From positions 1-49,771 of IMG/VR virus record IMGVR_UViG_3300019132_000059: a DNA stretch of 49,771 nt; one strand, written 5' to 3'. Position numbers and translations under genes: made by a program. The notes below the pieces were generated by a model that was not told the origin of the DNA, did not search any database, and saw nothing but the letters and a program-made list of their open reading frames with translations. The DNA is from a virus. Shown here piece by piece: positions 1-6,379 of the stretch (position 1 is the first letter of the stretch; each line of letters starts with the position of its first letter).

Positions 1-228
1 TTACATGGGGGGAAACAGATCTTCATACTTCACATCCGGATCAATCTTCTTGGCGGCCTTCAGCACCTTATGGACGGTTGTCTGCCGGGGTGCATACCCC
101 TTTTCTCCGGCCATCGCGTCAATCGTTTGCCGGTGCACGCCGCACTCCTTGGCAAATTCCACCGAAGTTTTCTTGTGGTGGTCCAGCCACTTCCCAAACG
201 GCGTCCGGTACTTCCCCAGTCCAAACAT
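1..228 (-). CDS. Small XRE-like helix-turn-helix protein
   Basis: 75-residue protein. The middle (about residues 20-45, including FAKECGVHRQTIDAMAGEKG) has the spacing of a short helix-turn-helix: helix, glycine turn, recognition helix rich in R/Q/T. The rest is basic (KVLKAAKKIDP) with an acidic tail. I chose the ATG at 228 because GAGGTGAGG lies just upstream; the reading frame runs on to a TTG at 258 that has no ribosome site. It is divergent from the gene at 381, so a role as local regulator of that cassette is an inference. The gene ends exactly at the window edge with a TAA. DNA binding is likely; the target is unknown. Confidence 0.7.
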   Translation of the reverse strand: MFGLGKYRTPFGKWLDHHKKTSVEFAKECGVHRQTIDAMAGEKGYAPRQTTVHKVLKAAKKIDPDVKYEDLFPPM

Positions 229-380
229 TTTCCTCACCTCGTCAACCAGCATGGACAAGGCCGGAAAATTTCATACTTCATCGCGTGAAATAATTCGTCA
301 TAATGGACAACCCGCGACGCATCTACATGTAACACATCCCCACCCCGCGCAGGGTGGAGCAACTTAGGGAGGTGTAGCGT

Positions 381-572
381 GTGGCAGAGCAACGCAAGGC
401 GGTGGTGTTCAACATCGACGATCCACTGGAAAAGGCATGTCTGGAGTATGCCAGAACGATCAACTTCAGTAAGTGGGTAAAGGACCGGTTGAAGCCGATC
501 GTGTTGTCCCTGCAGGCGCAGCGAGCGCAAAAAGAAAACCGCCCCGGGGAAGGCGGTCAAAGCAAAGCGTAA
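381..572 (+). CDS. Small ribbon-helix-helix-like protein
   Basis: 63-residue protein from a GTG start, with GGGAGGTG six bases upstream. A short beta-type segment (KAVVFNID, residues 6-13) is followed by two predicted helices (PLEKACLEYART and FSKWVKDRLKPIV) and a basic, disordered tail. That order matches the ribbon-helix-helix fold of CopG/Arc or relaxosome-accessory proteins, but no diagnostic family motif is present. It is first in a plus-strand series with the pilin-like gene and ATPase, so a regulatory or DNA-processing accessory role is plausible. Its 3' end overlaps a tiny gene on the opposite strand by 16 bp. Confidence 0.55.
   Translation: MAEQRKAVVFNIDDPLEKACLEYARTINFSKWVKDRLKPIVLSLQAQRAQKENRPGEGGQSKA
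529..557 (-). terminator. Rho-independent terminator for the tiny minus-strand gene
   Basis: On the minus strand ACCGCC (557-552) pairs with GGCGGT (543-538) around an 8-base loop, followed by TTTTCTTTTT. It begins at the stop codon of the 24-residue ORF at 557-631. The U-tract is on the minus side only, so it serves that ORF although it lies inside the 3' end of the plus-strand gene at 381. Confidence 0.6.
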
Positions 573-631
573 GCGATAGTTGCAACGCTACCAATGATCA
601 ATCCGATTCCAAGTCCGAGCAGCATGCTCAT
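557..631 (-). CDS. Tiny hydrophobic peptide (24 aa)
   Basis: 24 codons with two possible ATG starts (631 and 625); the AGGAGGG ribosome site spaces best with 625, giving 22 residues. The product is almost entirely hydrophobic, with GxGxG and small residues, and looks like a single membrane helix with no charged residues. Three signals argue it is real: a strong ribosome site, a 7-bp hairpin directly upstream that overlaps this site, and an intrinsic terminator starting at the stop codon. Size and layout recall small membrane toxins of type I systems, but the sequence is not one I recognise and no antisense RNA was identified. It lies between and opposite to two plus-strand genes. Confidence 0.5.
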   Translation of the reverse strand: MSMLLGLGIGLIIGSVATIAYALL

Positions 632-635
632 CCCT

Positions 636-657
636 CCTGTCAGTTTTATTTGACAGG
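636..657 (-). promoter_or_regulatory. Hairpin overlapping the ribosome site of the tiny gene
   Basis: CCTGTCA (657-651 read on minus) pairs perfectly with TGACAGG (642-636) across an 8-base AT-rich loop. The 3' arm shares its last bases with the AGGAGGG ribosome site of the tiny ORF, so folding would partly hide the site. The inverted repeat is seen; translational control is inferred. Confidence 0.45.
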
Positions 658-697
658 ATGCCCGACCAGGGCAAAAACCATACGGAGGTGCATCGTT

Positions 698-1132
698 ATG
701 ATAGTGCGTATCAATGGCGAGCCTTTAGCACCGGCGGCCGGATGTGAACGGGTGGTGGTAGTGAAACCAAACCCAAAGTTACGGCAGCTCGCGATCACGC
801 TATGGACGGTCGCGGGCAGCATGATGACCGCTGCACCGGCGGCCGCCGACAGCGGGAGCATGGCATCCGTTCTAAAGATGTGGAGCAGCTTCAGTCCGAT
901 GTTCGGAACACTCCAAGGGTTGGCGCTTGTGATCGGAACGCTCGGGCTTCTTGCCGGGATCGTGATCGTAATCTTTCAGCGCCGATTCGGCCGGATGACG
1001 CTCATGACGGCCGGAGGCATCATCCTGGGGACGGCACTGGTACCGTCAATGGTGCTGCTCTTGTACTTCCTGGGAGCGATGCTCAACGACGCAATCCAAG
1101 CAGGGATACAATCGACGTTTCTTCAACAGTAG
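698..1132 (+). CDS. VirB2/TrbC-like conjugation pilin candidate
   Basis: 144-residue membrane protein from an ATG with GGAGGTG seven bases upstream. Residues about 27-50 form a signal-like segment (basic KLRQ, a hydrophobic stretch, then AAPAAADS, a plausible signal peptidase site). Two membrane helices follow (about 70-93 and 99-125) separated by a short basic loop (QRRFGRM). Signal peptide plus two helices with a basic loop is the VirB2/TrbC pilin plan, although the mature part is a little longer than usual. It directly precedes a HerA/VirD4-like ATPase, which supports a DNA-transfer role. No pilin sequence signature is visible, so the family is inferred from topology and context. Confidence 0.5.
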   Translation: MIVRINGEPLAPAAGCERVVVVKPNPKLRQLAITLWTVAGSMMTAAPAAADSGSMASVLKMWSSFSPMFGTLQGLALVIGTLGLLAGIVIVIFQRRFGRMTLMTAGGIILGTALVPSMVLLLYFLGAMLNDAIQAGIQSTFLQQ

Positions 1133-1182
1133 GTTGGTCCGTTGCCAGAGTAGTCCCGCGCCTCTCCACGACCAACGAAGAT

Positions 1183-3240
1183 GTGGAGAATTTCGCGTCA
1201 CCGCTGGCTGATGGGTATCAGGAGATCGTGGATCTTATAGCTGCGGCTGCCAGAGGGTGGCGCTGGCCGGAACGGGAGCGCATTTTCTGGGAGACCATCA
1301 TAGCCCGGGACCGGTACGAGATCCGGATGGCGACGCCGGAGCACACCGCTGAGCTGGCGCAGCAACAGGTGGAGGCGACATGGCCGACCGCCGTGCTAGA
1401 GCCGGCAGAGGATGATCATCTGGCCCTGTTTGGCCCTGACACGGATGGTTGGCAACTTCGCCTCCGGTTTCCCCACTTCCTTTCACTCTCCACCGATCGT
1501 CGCAAACTGGCACCGCTCCCCCAGCTGCTGGAACTATCCCGGCAGTTCCGCTGGGATGACTATTCCGTCGTGCAGTTCGGCTTCCAAGCGGCGGAGCCTG
1601 ACTGGTGGAAAGATGCGGCGGCGGACCGGCGGGAGTTCGACGGTGGATACAAGCCGCGAGGCTGGCGGAAGGTCGGTCACCTGTCCGATGCTACTGAGCA
1701 GAAACTGGCCGGTCAGGGTTTTGACTTTGTGCTCCGCGTGCTCGTCCGCTCGGCCGACCCGCGCCGGCGGCAGCGTCTTGGTCGGGGCTTGTGCGCCGCT
1801 CTTGCCAGCCTAAACGGAGACAACCAACTGGATGCCCGCCGAGTGCCCGGGTGGCGGCTGAATCGCTTCCTCCGCGATACGCGCGCCCGGCGGATTGCCG
1901 TCCCCTTTTTCACCCCGCGCCGCGACATTATCACCCCAGCCGAGATCGGCCGACTGATCCAGTTGCCGCCCAGGTCACTGCAGGAAGAGTACATGGGGGT
2001 GGCTGCCAAGTCGCAGCGGGAATCAAAGGCACCGGCGGAAGTACGACGGGGTGGGCTGAAGCTTGGGACCGTTGAACAAAAGGACGGGACATATGAAGTG
2101 TGTATGCCTATCGACAACCACGATGAGCTGTGCCTGCCCCGGGTGGTCATCGGCGGCATGGGATCGGGAAAAACGCGGGGATATGGCGCCAACCTGATGG
2201 TGGAGGCAGTCAAGAACGGGTTCGGTGCCCTCAGCATCGACCCGGCCAAAGGGGAGATCGGCAACGAGGTAGCGGCGGCGCTGCAGGCGAACAAAATCAA
2301 GCGGATCCGGATCGACGGCAGCGTGCCGATCGCTTTGGACTTCTGCGAGGTGCAACACTCCCCCAGGGCCCGGAACCGGCTGGCGAAGAGCATCATCTCC
2401 TTCTTCAACTCGGCGACCGATGAGGCCGGCGCGCAGACGGCGCGATACCTACGGGCAGCGATCATGGGAATGAGGACGCCCAGACTGGCCGAGATCCTAC
2501 GCATTTTCGAGGATGACGACTACCGGGAGGAGCTTGTCGCCGGTATGCCGCCGGGCATCCACCGGTCCACCCTAGAAGACTTCGGGCGGATGACCGACGG
2601 AAGGCGTGCGCAGGTGCTGGCCCCCATCCTCAACCGGTTGGATACTATCCTTGGCGACGAGTTCCTGGCGGAGTGCTTCGATTCCGACAACTCGCTTGAT
2701 ATGGTCGAGCTGATGAGCCAGCGGCATGCGGTCATCATCGACGTGCCGAAGACTGCTCTCGGACCCGAGGGAGTTGACCTCATCGTCAACCTGCTGTCCG
2801 TGAAAATCGATCTGGCGATGACGCTGCGGCCGGAAGAGAAACAGTTCCCCTTTTTCGTCATCTATGACGAGCCGCACCAGTTCCTCCGCTCTGCCCGCGC
2901 CTGGAATTCGGCAGCCGTGGAGTCGCGGAAGTGGCGTGTAGGGTACGTCTGGATGTTCCACTCCTGGGAGCAGATCCCGGGCGACCTGGCCGAGATCATC
3001 CGGAGCGCCGGGCCGCACTACCACATCTACCGGGCGAGCAAGAAGACGTTCCGCGAGTTGGCCGAGGAGCTGGCACCGTACACAGTTGAGGACTACGTCA
3101 AGATGCCACGGTTCCACGCTCTGAACGTGCTTCGCGTGGGCGACCAGCAACATGTAGTGTTCATGGCGCACATGGCGCCGCCGCCGAGTATGCAGCGCAA
3201 CGCATCACCCCAACACCCCTCGCCGCACCATGTAGCATAA
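1183..3240 (+). CDS. HerA/VirD4-like conjugation ATPase
   Basis: About 685 residues from the GTG at 1183. The frame is open upstream through the pilin gene but has no ATG, GTG or TTG between the pilin stop and 1183, so this start is tentative (next ATG 1327). An N-terminal domain of about 300 residues is followed by Walker A GGMGSGKT (about 324-331) and Walker B FFVIYDEPH (about 556-564). The N-terminal part resembles the accessory domain of Firmicutes type IV secretion DNA-transfer ATPases; a late segment (KWRVGYVWMFHSWEQIP) sits where HerA/TraG proteins carry their sensor region. It would be a cytoplasmic, membrane-linked ring ATPase moving DNA or substrate. No relaxase is present in this window, so the transfer system is partial or continues to the left. 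Confidence 0.7.
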   Translation: MENFASPLADGYQEIVDLIAAAARGWRWPERERIFWETIIARDRYEIRMATPEHTAELAQQQVEATWPTAVLEPAEDDHLALFGPDTDGWQLRLRFPHFLSLSTDRRKLAPLPQLLELSRQFRWDDYSVVQFGFQAAEPDWWKDAAADRREFDGGYKPRGWRKVGHLSDATEQKLAGQGFDFVLRVLVRSADPRRRQRLGRGLCAALASLNGDNQLDARRVPGWRLNRFLRDTRARRIAVPFFTPRRDIITPAEIGRLIQLPPRSLQEEYMGVAAKSQRESKAPAEVRRGGLKLGTVEQKDGTYEVCMPIDNHDELCLPRVVIGGMGSGKTRGYGANLMVEAVKNGFGALSIDPAKGEIGNEVAAALQANKIKRIRIDGSVPIALDFCEVQHSPRARNRLAKSIISFFNSATDEAGAQTARYLRAAIMGMRTPRLAEILRIFEDDDYREELVAGMPPGIHRSTLEDFGRMTDGRRAQVLAPILNRLDTILGDEFLAECFDSDNSLDMVELMSQRHAVIIDVPKTALGPEGVDLIVNLLSVKIDLAMTLRPEEKQFPFFVIYDEPHQFLRSARAWNSAAVESRKWRVGYVWMFHSWEQIPGDLAEIIRSAGPHYHIYRASKKTFRELAEELAPYTVEDYVKMPRFHALNVLRVGDQQHVVFMAHMAPPPSMQRNASPQHPSPHHVA

Positions 3241-3275
3241 AAACAAGGCCTCCCACCCTTTCGGGAAGGAGGCCG
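3241..3275 (-). terminator. Strong hairpin terminator between convergent genes
   Basis: GGCCTCC (3248-3254) pairs with GGAGGCC (3269-3275), extended by CCC/GGG inside. The T-rich tail (TTGTTTTTA) is on the minus side, so it mainly ends transcripts from the gene at 3388-3924. It may also block readthrough from the ATPase on the other strand. Confidence 0.7.
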
Positions 3276-3387
3276 CAGTATTCCCTAACGCTCGCTTGCG
3301 CCTATGCGCTATGCTAGAGCGTATGCAGCGACGGGTGGCTTTATTCCTTTTCCACCTAATTCTTCACGTTTCTGCTTAGTATCGTAA
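3276..3387. other. Non-coding stretch with a GC-rich hairpin patch
   Basis: No ORF is supported. At 3304-3324 ATGCGCT pairs with AGCGTAT (one G-U) around a 7-base loop, beside a second short inverted repeat CGCTCGC/GCG. Read on the minus strand it contains GCGCATAGGCGC, loosely like the GCATAGG end of the RNA units at 4.4-4.7 kb, but the match is too short to call a third copy. Confidence 0.3.
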
Positions 3388-3924
3388 CTAAATTTCGTAT
3401 GAATTCTGAATGGTAACAACCTCATGACCTAGCTGCTTGTTAATTTCATTTGCAAAGGTTGTCATTTCGATTCTCTTCACAATCCCTTCTGAAACAAATA
3501 CGGCAGTTTCTTCAATCCCGTCTTTTGTTATGTAGTCAAGGGACATGAAAAGCACTTCCTGCTGCTTGGTCTTTGTACCAACACCGGATAATCCCCCAAC
3601 AACAGCGCCTAATGGGCCTAATACTAGTCCACCAGCAACAGCACGTTTGATTACCGACTTTTGCTTTTCCCTTAGTTGTTCACCAGTAGATAAGTGAGCG
3701 AATTTTATTCTCGATAACGGAATGGTCTGCTTATGGTTCACCGTGATTCGCTCCGAATCCAGAAACAGATTCACCTTCACCCCGTCTGGCAAGCCCTTGA
3801 TACCACTGACATGTGTAGTTTGTATTATCGAAAGATATTTTTTTCTCATTTTAAAAAGTTTACCTGCGATTATCAAACAAATAACAGACATTAGCAAAAG
3901 GATGAATATCATTGCCAAGACCAT
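3388..3924 (-). CDS. Membrane-anchored glycine-zipper protein, function unknown
   Basis: 178 residues from the ATG at 3924, chosen because GGGGG lies about seven bases upstream; the frame extends to 3963 without a better site. An N-terminal membrane helix (MVLAMIFILLLMSVICLII) is followed by a basic segment and a beta-rich cytoplasmic part. Around residues 95-115 there is a glycine-zipper stretch (AVAGGLVLGPLGAVVGGL) that could form a hairpin in the membrane. Similar proteins occur widely in Bacillales and their mobile elements as uncharacterised ORFs. It is AT-rich compared with the ATPase region and has its own terminator at 3241-3275. Confidence 0.65.
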   Translation of the reverse strand: MVLAMIFILLLMSVICLIIAGKLFKMRKKYLSIIQTTHVSGIKGLPDGVKVNLFLDSERITVNHKQTIPLSRIKFAHLSTGEQLREKQKSVIKRAVAGGLVLGPLGAVVGGLSGVGTKTKQQEVLFMSLDYITKDGIEETAVFVSEGIVKRIEMTTFANEINKQLGHEVVTIQNSYEI

Positions 3925-3928
3925 TTTA

Positions 3929-4393
3929 CTACCCCCTGTATAAATTCCATCTCCTTCCATCATAGCTGGTTTGACTAAAATAGGAAAGCCTTACGGCGAG
4001 TGCTAAACGCAACGGCTCGCCTATTCCTTTTCGCGCCAGTCTGCTACAAATTTTTGCATCAACTATCCGAAGCAGCTCGGTCTCTCCTCTGTGCTTCCAC
4101 ATCAGAATGTATTCACCGTGCCCCATCTTTTCGCCTAGGCGAATGTCGTGTCGACGGAGCTCCTGAACGGCCTTCTACACCTTGTAGTAAGCCTCTTTAC
4201 CGATCAATCGGAAAATTGTGCTGTACTGGCGAGGAAACCGGACCTCGGCCTCTTCGACCAAGGGAATGTCGTGCTGGAGAAACTTCACGACTTGGTGCCA
4301 GAGAAGCCAGGACATGACAAGTTCTTTCGATTCCAAACAGCTCACCACACAGGAACGTTTGTTCTGTATTAAATGCAAACTGAAGGTGAACAT
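3929..4393 (-). pseudogene. Gene interrupted by one in-frame amber codon
   Basis: Two open stretches, 4393-4178 and 4174-3929, lie in the same frame and are separated by a single TAG at 4177-4175. Together they would encode about 154 residues. After the stop the sequence continues as KAVQELRRHDIRLGEKMGH, protein-like and with similar composition. I do not recognise the family. No good ribosome site precedes the ATG at 4393, so the original start may differ. A nonsense mutation in a decaying accessory gene is the simplest reading; sequencing error is possible. It lies 4 bp upstream of the membrane protein start at 3924 and directly after the terminator of the RNA units. Confidence 0.5.
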
Positions 4394-4397
4394 ACAA

Positions 4398-4430
4398 ATA
4401 AAAAAACCTCAGCCATTAAAGACTGAGGTT
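4398..4430 (-). terminator. Terminator of RNA unit 1
   Basis: AACCTCAG (4405-4412) pairs perfectly with CTGAGGTT (4423-4430) around a 10-base loop, followed on the minus strand by TTTTTTTAT. It lies 18 bases after the closing stem of the RNA unit at 4449-4511. Confidence 0.8.
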
Positions 4431-4526
4431 TTATGTATCGGACAGATACCTATGCAACGGCTGCCCATACAGGCCGCTTATGCGCATAACACCTGCACAC
4501 GATTACATAGGGTTTACTCTATCCTT
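4398..4526 (-). ncRNA. Structured small RNA, unit 1 of tandem pair (DUF3800-associated)
   Basis: On the minus strand the core 4511-4449 folds as a three-way junction. P1 is CCTATG/CATAGG; P2 is GTGTGC/GCGCAT; P3 is GCGGCC/GGCAGC (5 of 6 pairs, loop TGTATG); CGTTG links P3 to P1. A small hairpin GTATC/GATAC and an intrinsic terminator follow. A promoter-like TTCATA (4561-4556), 17 bases, TATATT (4538-4533) lies upstream, predicting a start near 4526 and an RNA of about 130 nt. Unit 2 repeats the fold with compensating base changes. It lies downstream of a DUF3800 gene; from memory, several RNA motif classes have been named after DUF3800 genes. Function is unknown. Confidence 0.6.
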
Positions 4527-4560
4527 GAAGTTAATATATGATTTACGAGCCTTTTTATGA

Positions 4561-4587
4561 AGAAAAACGACCTTTCTAAGAAGGTCG
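4561..4587 (-). terminator. Terminator of RNA unit 2
   Basis: CGACCTT (4568-4574) pairs with AAGGTCG (4581-4587) around a 6-base loop, followed on the minus strand by TTTTTCTTC. It is the first intrinsic terminator seen downstream of the DUF3800 stop codon at 4820. Confidence 0.75.
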
Positions 4588-4687
4588 AAGTGGGTGATAT
4601 ATACTGTATGCGCGAAGCCTATGCAACGACTGCCACACAGGCAGTTTATGTGTTAAATAATGTCACACGTATACATAGGTCTTACTC
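4561..4687 (-). ncRNA. Structured small RNA, unit 2 of tandem pair (DUF3800-associated)
   Basis: The core 4679-4618 (minus) has the same layout as unit 1: a conserved GAGTAA lead-in, P1 CCTATG/CATAGG, P2 GTGTG/CACAT, P3 ACTGCC/GGCAGT with loop TGTGT, and the linker CGTTG. The outer pair of P3 is A-U here and G-C in unit 1, and a P2 pair is U-A here and U-G there, so pairing is kept while sequence changes. No clear promoter lies immediately upstream (TTGAAG, 17 bases, TACTGC is weak), and no terminator separates it from the DUF3800 stop. It may therefore be the 3' untranslated end of the DUF3800 mRNA. Confidence 0.6.
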
Positions 4688-4819
4688 GCGCAGTACAAAC
4701 AACGTTTAGCAACTTCAAGTAAATACTACTAAAAAGCGATCACTTTGTAAACAGTTTAACCACATTTTATACTAGCGAGTTATTTCCATTTGAATCAAAA
4801 CTTAAACCACATATAATTG
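4688..4819. other. AT-rich non-coding stretch
   Basis: No ORF and no convincing terminator are seen between the DUF3800 stop codon and RNA unit 2. The only symmetric element is AAGCGATCACTT (4734-4745), without a loop or U-tract. Confidence 0.4.
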
Positions 4820-5488
4820 CTAACCATTTATCTTGCTTAAGTCAATAACTTTTTCAGTTCCGAAAAATGCACGCGGAAAAAGTTCCTGCTGTACGATTTT
4901 AGGTTTAATCAAGTTATAAAATTCGTTGTATCCGTATTCATATTTAGCGTAAATTGCATTTGCCACAAAATCAGCTGCCTGAATTGCGTAAGAATTTTGT
5001 GATTCAATGTATTTTACTCTAATGTTTACGTTGCAGCCCATTTCGTAGTTTAGTTTGATTTTTATGTAATCTGCAAATGAGTTAGTTGATTTAACCTTAA
5101 TGCTCCGTTTATCTAGATTGAGTGAGAGGCTTGTAATTTCTCTTCTTTTCGCCACAGGAGCAATAAGAAAATGCAACAAGTAGTTATACAGCAAGTTCTC
5201 ATCATCAAGTAAAGCCTTTTTTACGTGGTGTAGATCTGCAACAACGTATCGAATATCAATATCTTTACTCGCAATTTTTCGTAATAAATAGTCCTTTACT
5301 ACAGGGTACGCATGGCTTGCCTTAATTTCCCGCTCATTTTCAAATCTTGGAAATTTATTTTTTACCTTTAAAATGGCTTTTTCCATTACATTTTCCAGTG
5401 GTTTTGTGTTTACCGTGCTAATACAGGCAATAGTGAAAAAACGACCAGCAGTTCCGAGATTTCCTGATTCGTCAAAGTTCAAAATCAT
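4820..5488 (-). CDS. DUF3800 domain protein (left copy)
   Basis: 222 residues from the ATG at 5488, which follows GTGGGTGAT; the frame continues to 5572 without a ribosome site. The N-terminus has the family hallmark, a strand ending in DESG (D6-G9), then a G-rich turn and a second strand. EIKASH (54-59), an internal NLDKRS and a C-terminal QAADFVANAIY (170-180) complete the expected pattern of acidic residues. DUF3800 proteins are predicted to adopt an RNase H-like fold and are common in mobile elements; no activity is established that I can name. Two structured RNA units lie directly downstream on the same strand. The coding sequence is very AT-rich compared with the phage late genes, which suggests separate acquisition. 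Confidence 0.8.
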   Translation of the reverse strand: MILNFDESGNLGTAGRFFTIACISTVNTKPLENVMEKAILKVKNKFPRFENEREIKASHAYPVVKDYLLRKIASKDIDIRYVVADLHHVKKALLDDENLLYNYLLHFLIAPVAKRREITSLSLNLDKRSIKVKSTNSFADYIKIKLNYEMGCNVNIRVKYIESQNSYAIQAADFVANAIYAKYEYGYNEFYNLIKPKIVQQELFPRAFFGTEKVIDLSKING

Positions 5489-5582
5489 TTTTATCACCCA
5501 CTTATATTTCTTGCTCTCTTTTATATTACAAACATATTTAATTATATACTCAATTTCGACACTTATCCACACTATGTGGATT

Positions 5583-5633
5583 ATTTACAAAAAAAACGAC
5601 AAAGCCCTGCAGCGGATCTCCGCCAGAGGGCTT
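5583..5633 (-). terminator. Terminator-like hairpin upstream of DUF3800
   Basis: AAGCCCT (5602-5608) pairs with AGGGCTT (5627-5633), with a second stem GCGGA/TCCGC inside. The minus strand continues TGTCGTTTTTTTTG. It would stop minus-strand transcripts arriving from the lysis region before the DUF3800 gene. I see no supported gene immediately upstream on that strand (5634-5757). Confidence 0.65.
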
Positions 5634-5757
5634 CACTGTTACTTCCGGTTCGCATCCAACATAATCGAACGAGGCCTGTGTTGATTGCATCAGGCTCGCT
5701 TAACGTATCGGCTGCTGGATTTCATGCTGGTATTGCCAATCTTTTATAAAATAATTG
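5634..5757. other. Non-coding stretch before the plus-strand cassette
   Basis: No supported ORF. A 46-codon minus-strand ORF starts inside this stretch but runs through the terminator at 5583-5633 and has no ribosome site, so I leave it out. Confidence 0.35.
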
Positions 5758-5786
5758 TTGTACAATGTACAATGTAATGTTATAAT
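5758..5786 (+). promoter_or_regulatory. Sigma-A promoter with palindromic operator
   Basis: TTGTAC (5758-5763), a 17-base spacer, then TATAAT (5781-5786): a near-consensus promoter about 20 bases before the ribosome site of the gene at 5810. The -35 box is part of a perfect 15-base palindrome TTGTACA-A-TGTACAA (5758-5772), a likely repressor site. The HTH protein encoded third in this cassette is one candidate to bind it. Confidence 0.7.
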
Positions 5787-5809
5787 AAAATCAGAAAGGA
5801 GGTGGAAAC

Positions 5810-5944
5810 TTGGGATGGTTGAAAGAATGGCTCCCGCTCATCATCTTCCTGTACACGATCTACAAGGATTGGGTACATCCGCAGCTGGTAAAGCGGAGGA
5901 AAAAGCAAAAGCGGCGCCCCCGCCAAGGTAAACGCCGCAAGTAA
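5810..5944 (+). CDS. Small membrane protein with basic tail (44 aa)
   Basis: Starts at a TTG seven bases after AAAGGAGGTGG; an ATG at 5815 in another frame is spaced worse and encodes no coherent peptide. The product has one N-terminal membrane helix (WLKEWLPLIIFLYTIY) and a strongly basic tail (about half K/R). It is the first gene behind the 5758 promoter. The topology would place the tail in the cytoplasm. I recognise no family. Confidence 0.6.
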   Translation: MGWLKEWLPLIIFLYTIYKDWVHPQLVKRRKKQKRRPRQGKRRK

Positions 5945-5949
5945 CACCG

Positions 5950-5967
5950 GGGAGGGAAACCTCCCCT
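5950..5967 (+). other. Intergenic hairpin in the plus-strand cassette
   Basis: GGGGAGG and CCTCCCC form a perfect 7-bp stem around GAAA, right after the stop codon of the 44-residue gene. It lacks a U-tract, so it more likely stabilises or separates message segments than terminates. Confidence 0.4.
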
Positions 5968-5985
5968 CACCATCCTAAGTATAGC

Positions 5986-6153
5986 ATGAAAAACCGAAAA
6001 TTAGACGTTCGAAATCTGGTTTCTACTCGTGGAGTTTTAGGTCTGGCTCTTCTGTCCACATACTCCCCCACCGATCAGTGGTGGCAAAACGTTATCCTAG
6101 TTGTCGCTGTGGCATACTTGTGGGTAACAGCAGTAATGGGAAGAAGGGATTAA
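5986..6153 (+). CDS. Small membrane protein (55 aa)
   Basis: 55 residues from an ATG at 5986; the ribosome site is weak. A basic N-terminus (MKNRKLDVR) precedes two hydrophobic stretches (about residues 16-26 and 36-52) divided by a polar turn with DQWWQ. It stops two bases before the GTG of the next gene, so the two are probably translated together. Function unknown; two-helix topology is compatible with a holin-like or phage accessory membrane protein. Confidence 0.5.
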   Translation: MKNRKLDVRNLVSTRGVLGLALLSTYSPTDQWWQNVILVVAVAYLWVTAVMGRRD

Positions 6154-6154
6154 A

Positions 6155-6379
6155 GTGAAGGTTGAGCTTGATGAAATTCTGGGGTTTGGCGAGGTCTGTC
6201 AGATAACTGGAAAATCAAAGGGTTACATCCAGGAGTACATCCGCCGCGGCCAGTTTCCGGAACCGGTAAAAACGTTGTCTTGTGGGCCCTTGTGGCTTCG
6301 GGAACAAATCCAGACGTGGATTGATACACCGAGAAGAAGAGGAAGGCCAAAGAACACAAAAATGCCCTCCGGCGAGTAA
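6155..6379 (+). CDS. AlpA/excisionase-type helix-turn-helix protein
   Basis: 74 residues from a GTG preceded by AAGGGAT. The order ILGFGEVCQITGKSKGYIQ, then a wing-like segment with QFPEPVKT, then LWLREQIQTWID matches short MerR-fold proteins of the AlpA/Xis type: helix-turn-helix at about 9-30, wing, and a final helix. Such proteins act as transcription regulators or recombination directionality factors. It is third behind a promoter with a palindromic operator, so autoregulation is plausible. Its stop codon lies inside the terminator hairpin that ends the opposite-strand lysis operon. Confidence 0.7.
   Translation: MKVELDEILGFGEVCQITGKSKGYIQEYIRRGQFPEPVKTLSCGPLWLREQIQTWIDTPRRRGRPKNTKMPSGE

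Noticed and set aside
802-1182. Upstream part of the ATPase frame as coding
   Set aside because: It lies entirely over the pilin gene in another frame, has arginine-rich shadow composition and no ribosome site.
1713-2504. 263-residue minus-strand ORF opposite the ATPase
   Set aside because: Shadow frame of a GC-rich gene; composition rich in R, S and P, no ribosome site or domain.
4449-4679. CRISPR-like repeats (two copies with an internal hairpin)
   Set aside because: Only two imperfect copies, 169 bases apart, each followed by its own terminator; no regular spacers and no cas genes.
5480-5680. 46-residue minus-strand ORF between lysis region and DUF3800
   Set aside because: It runs through a strong terminator and has no ribosome site.
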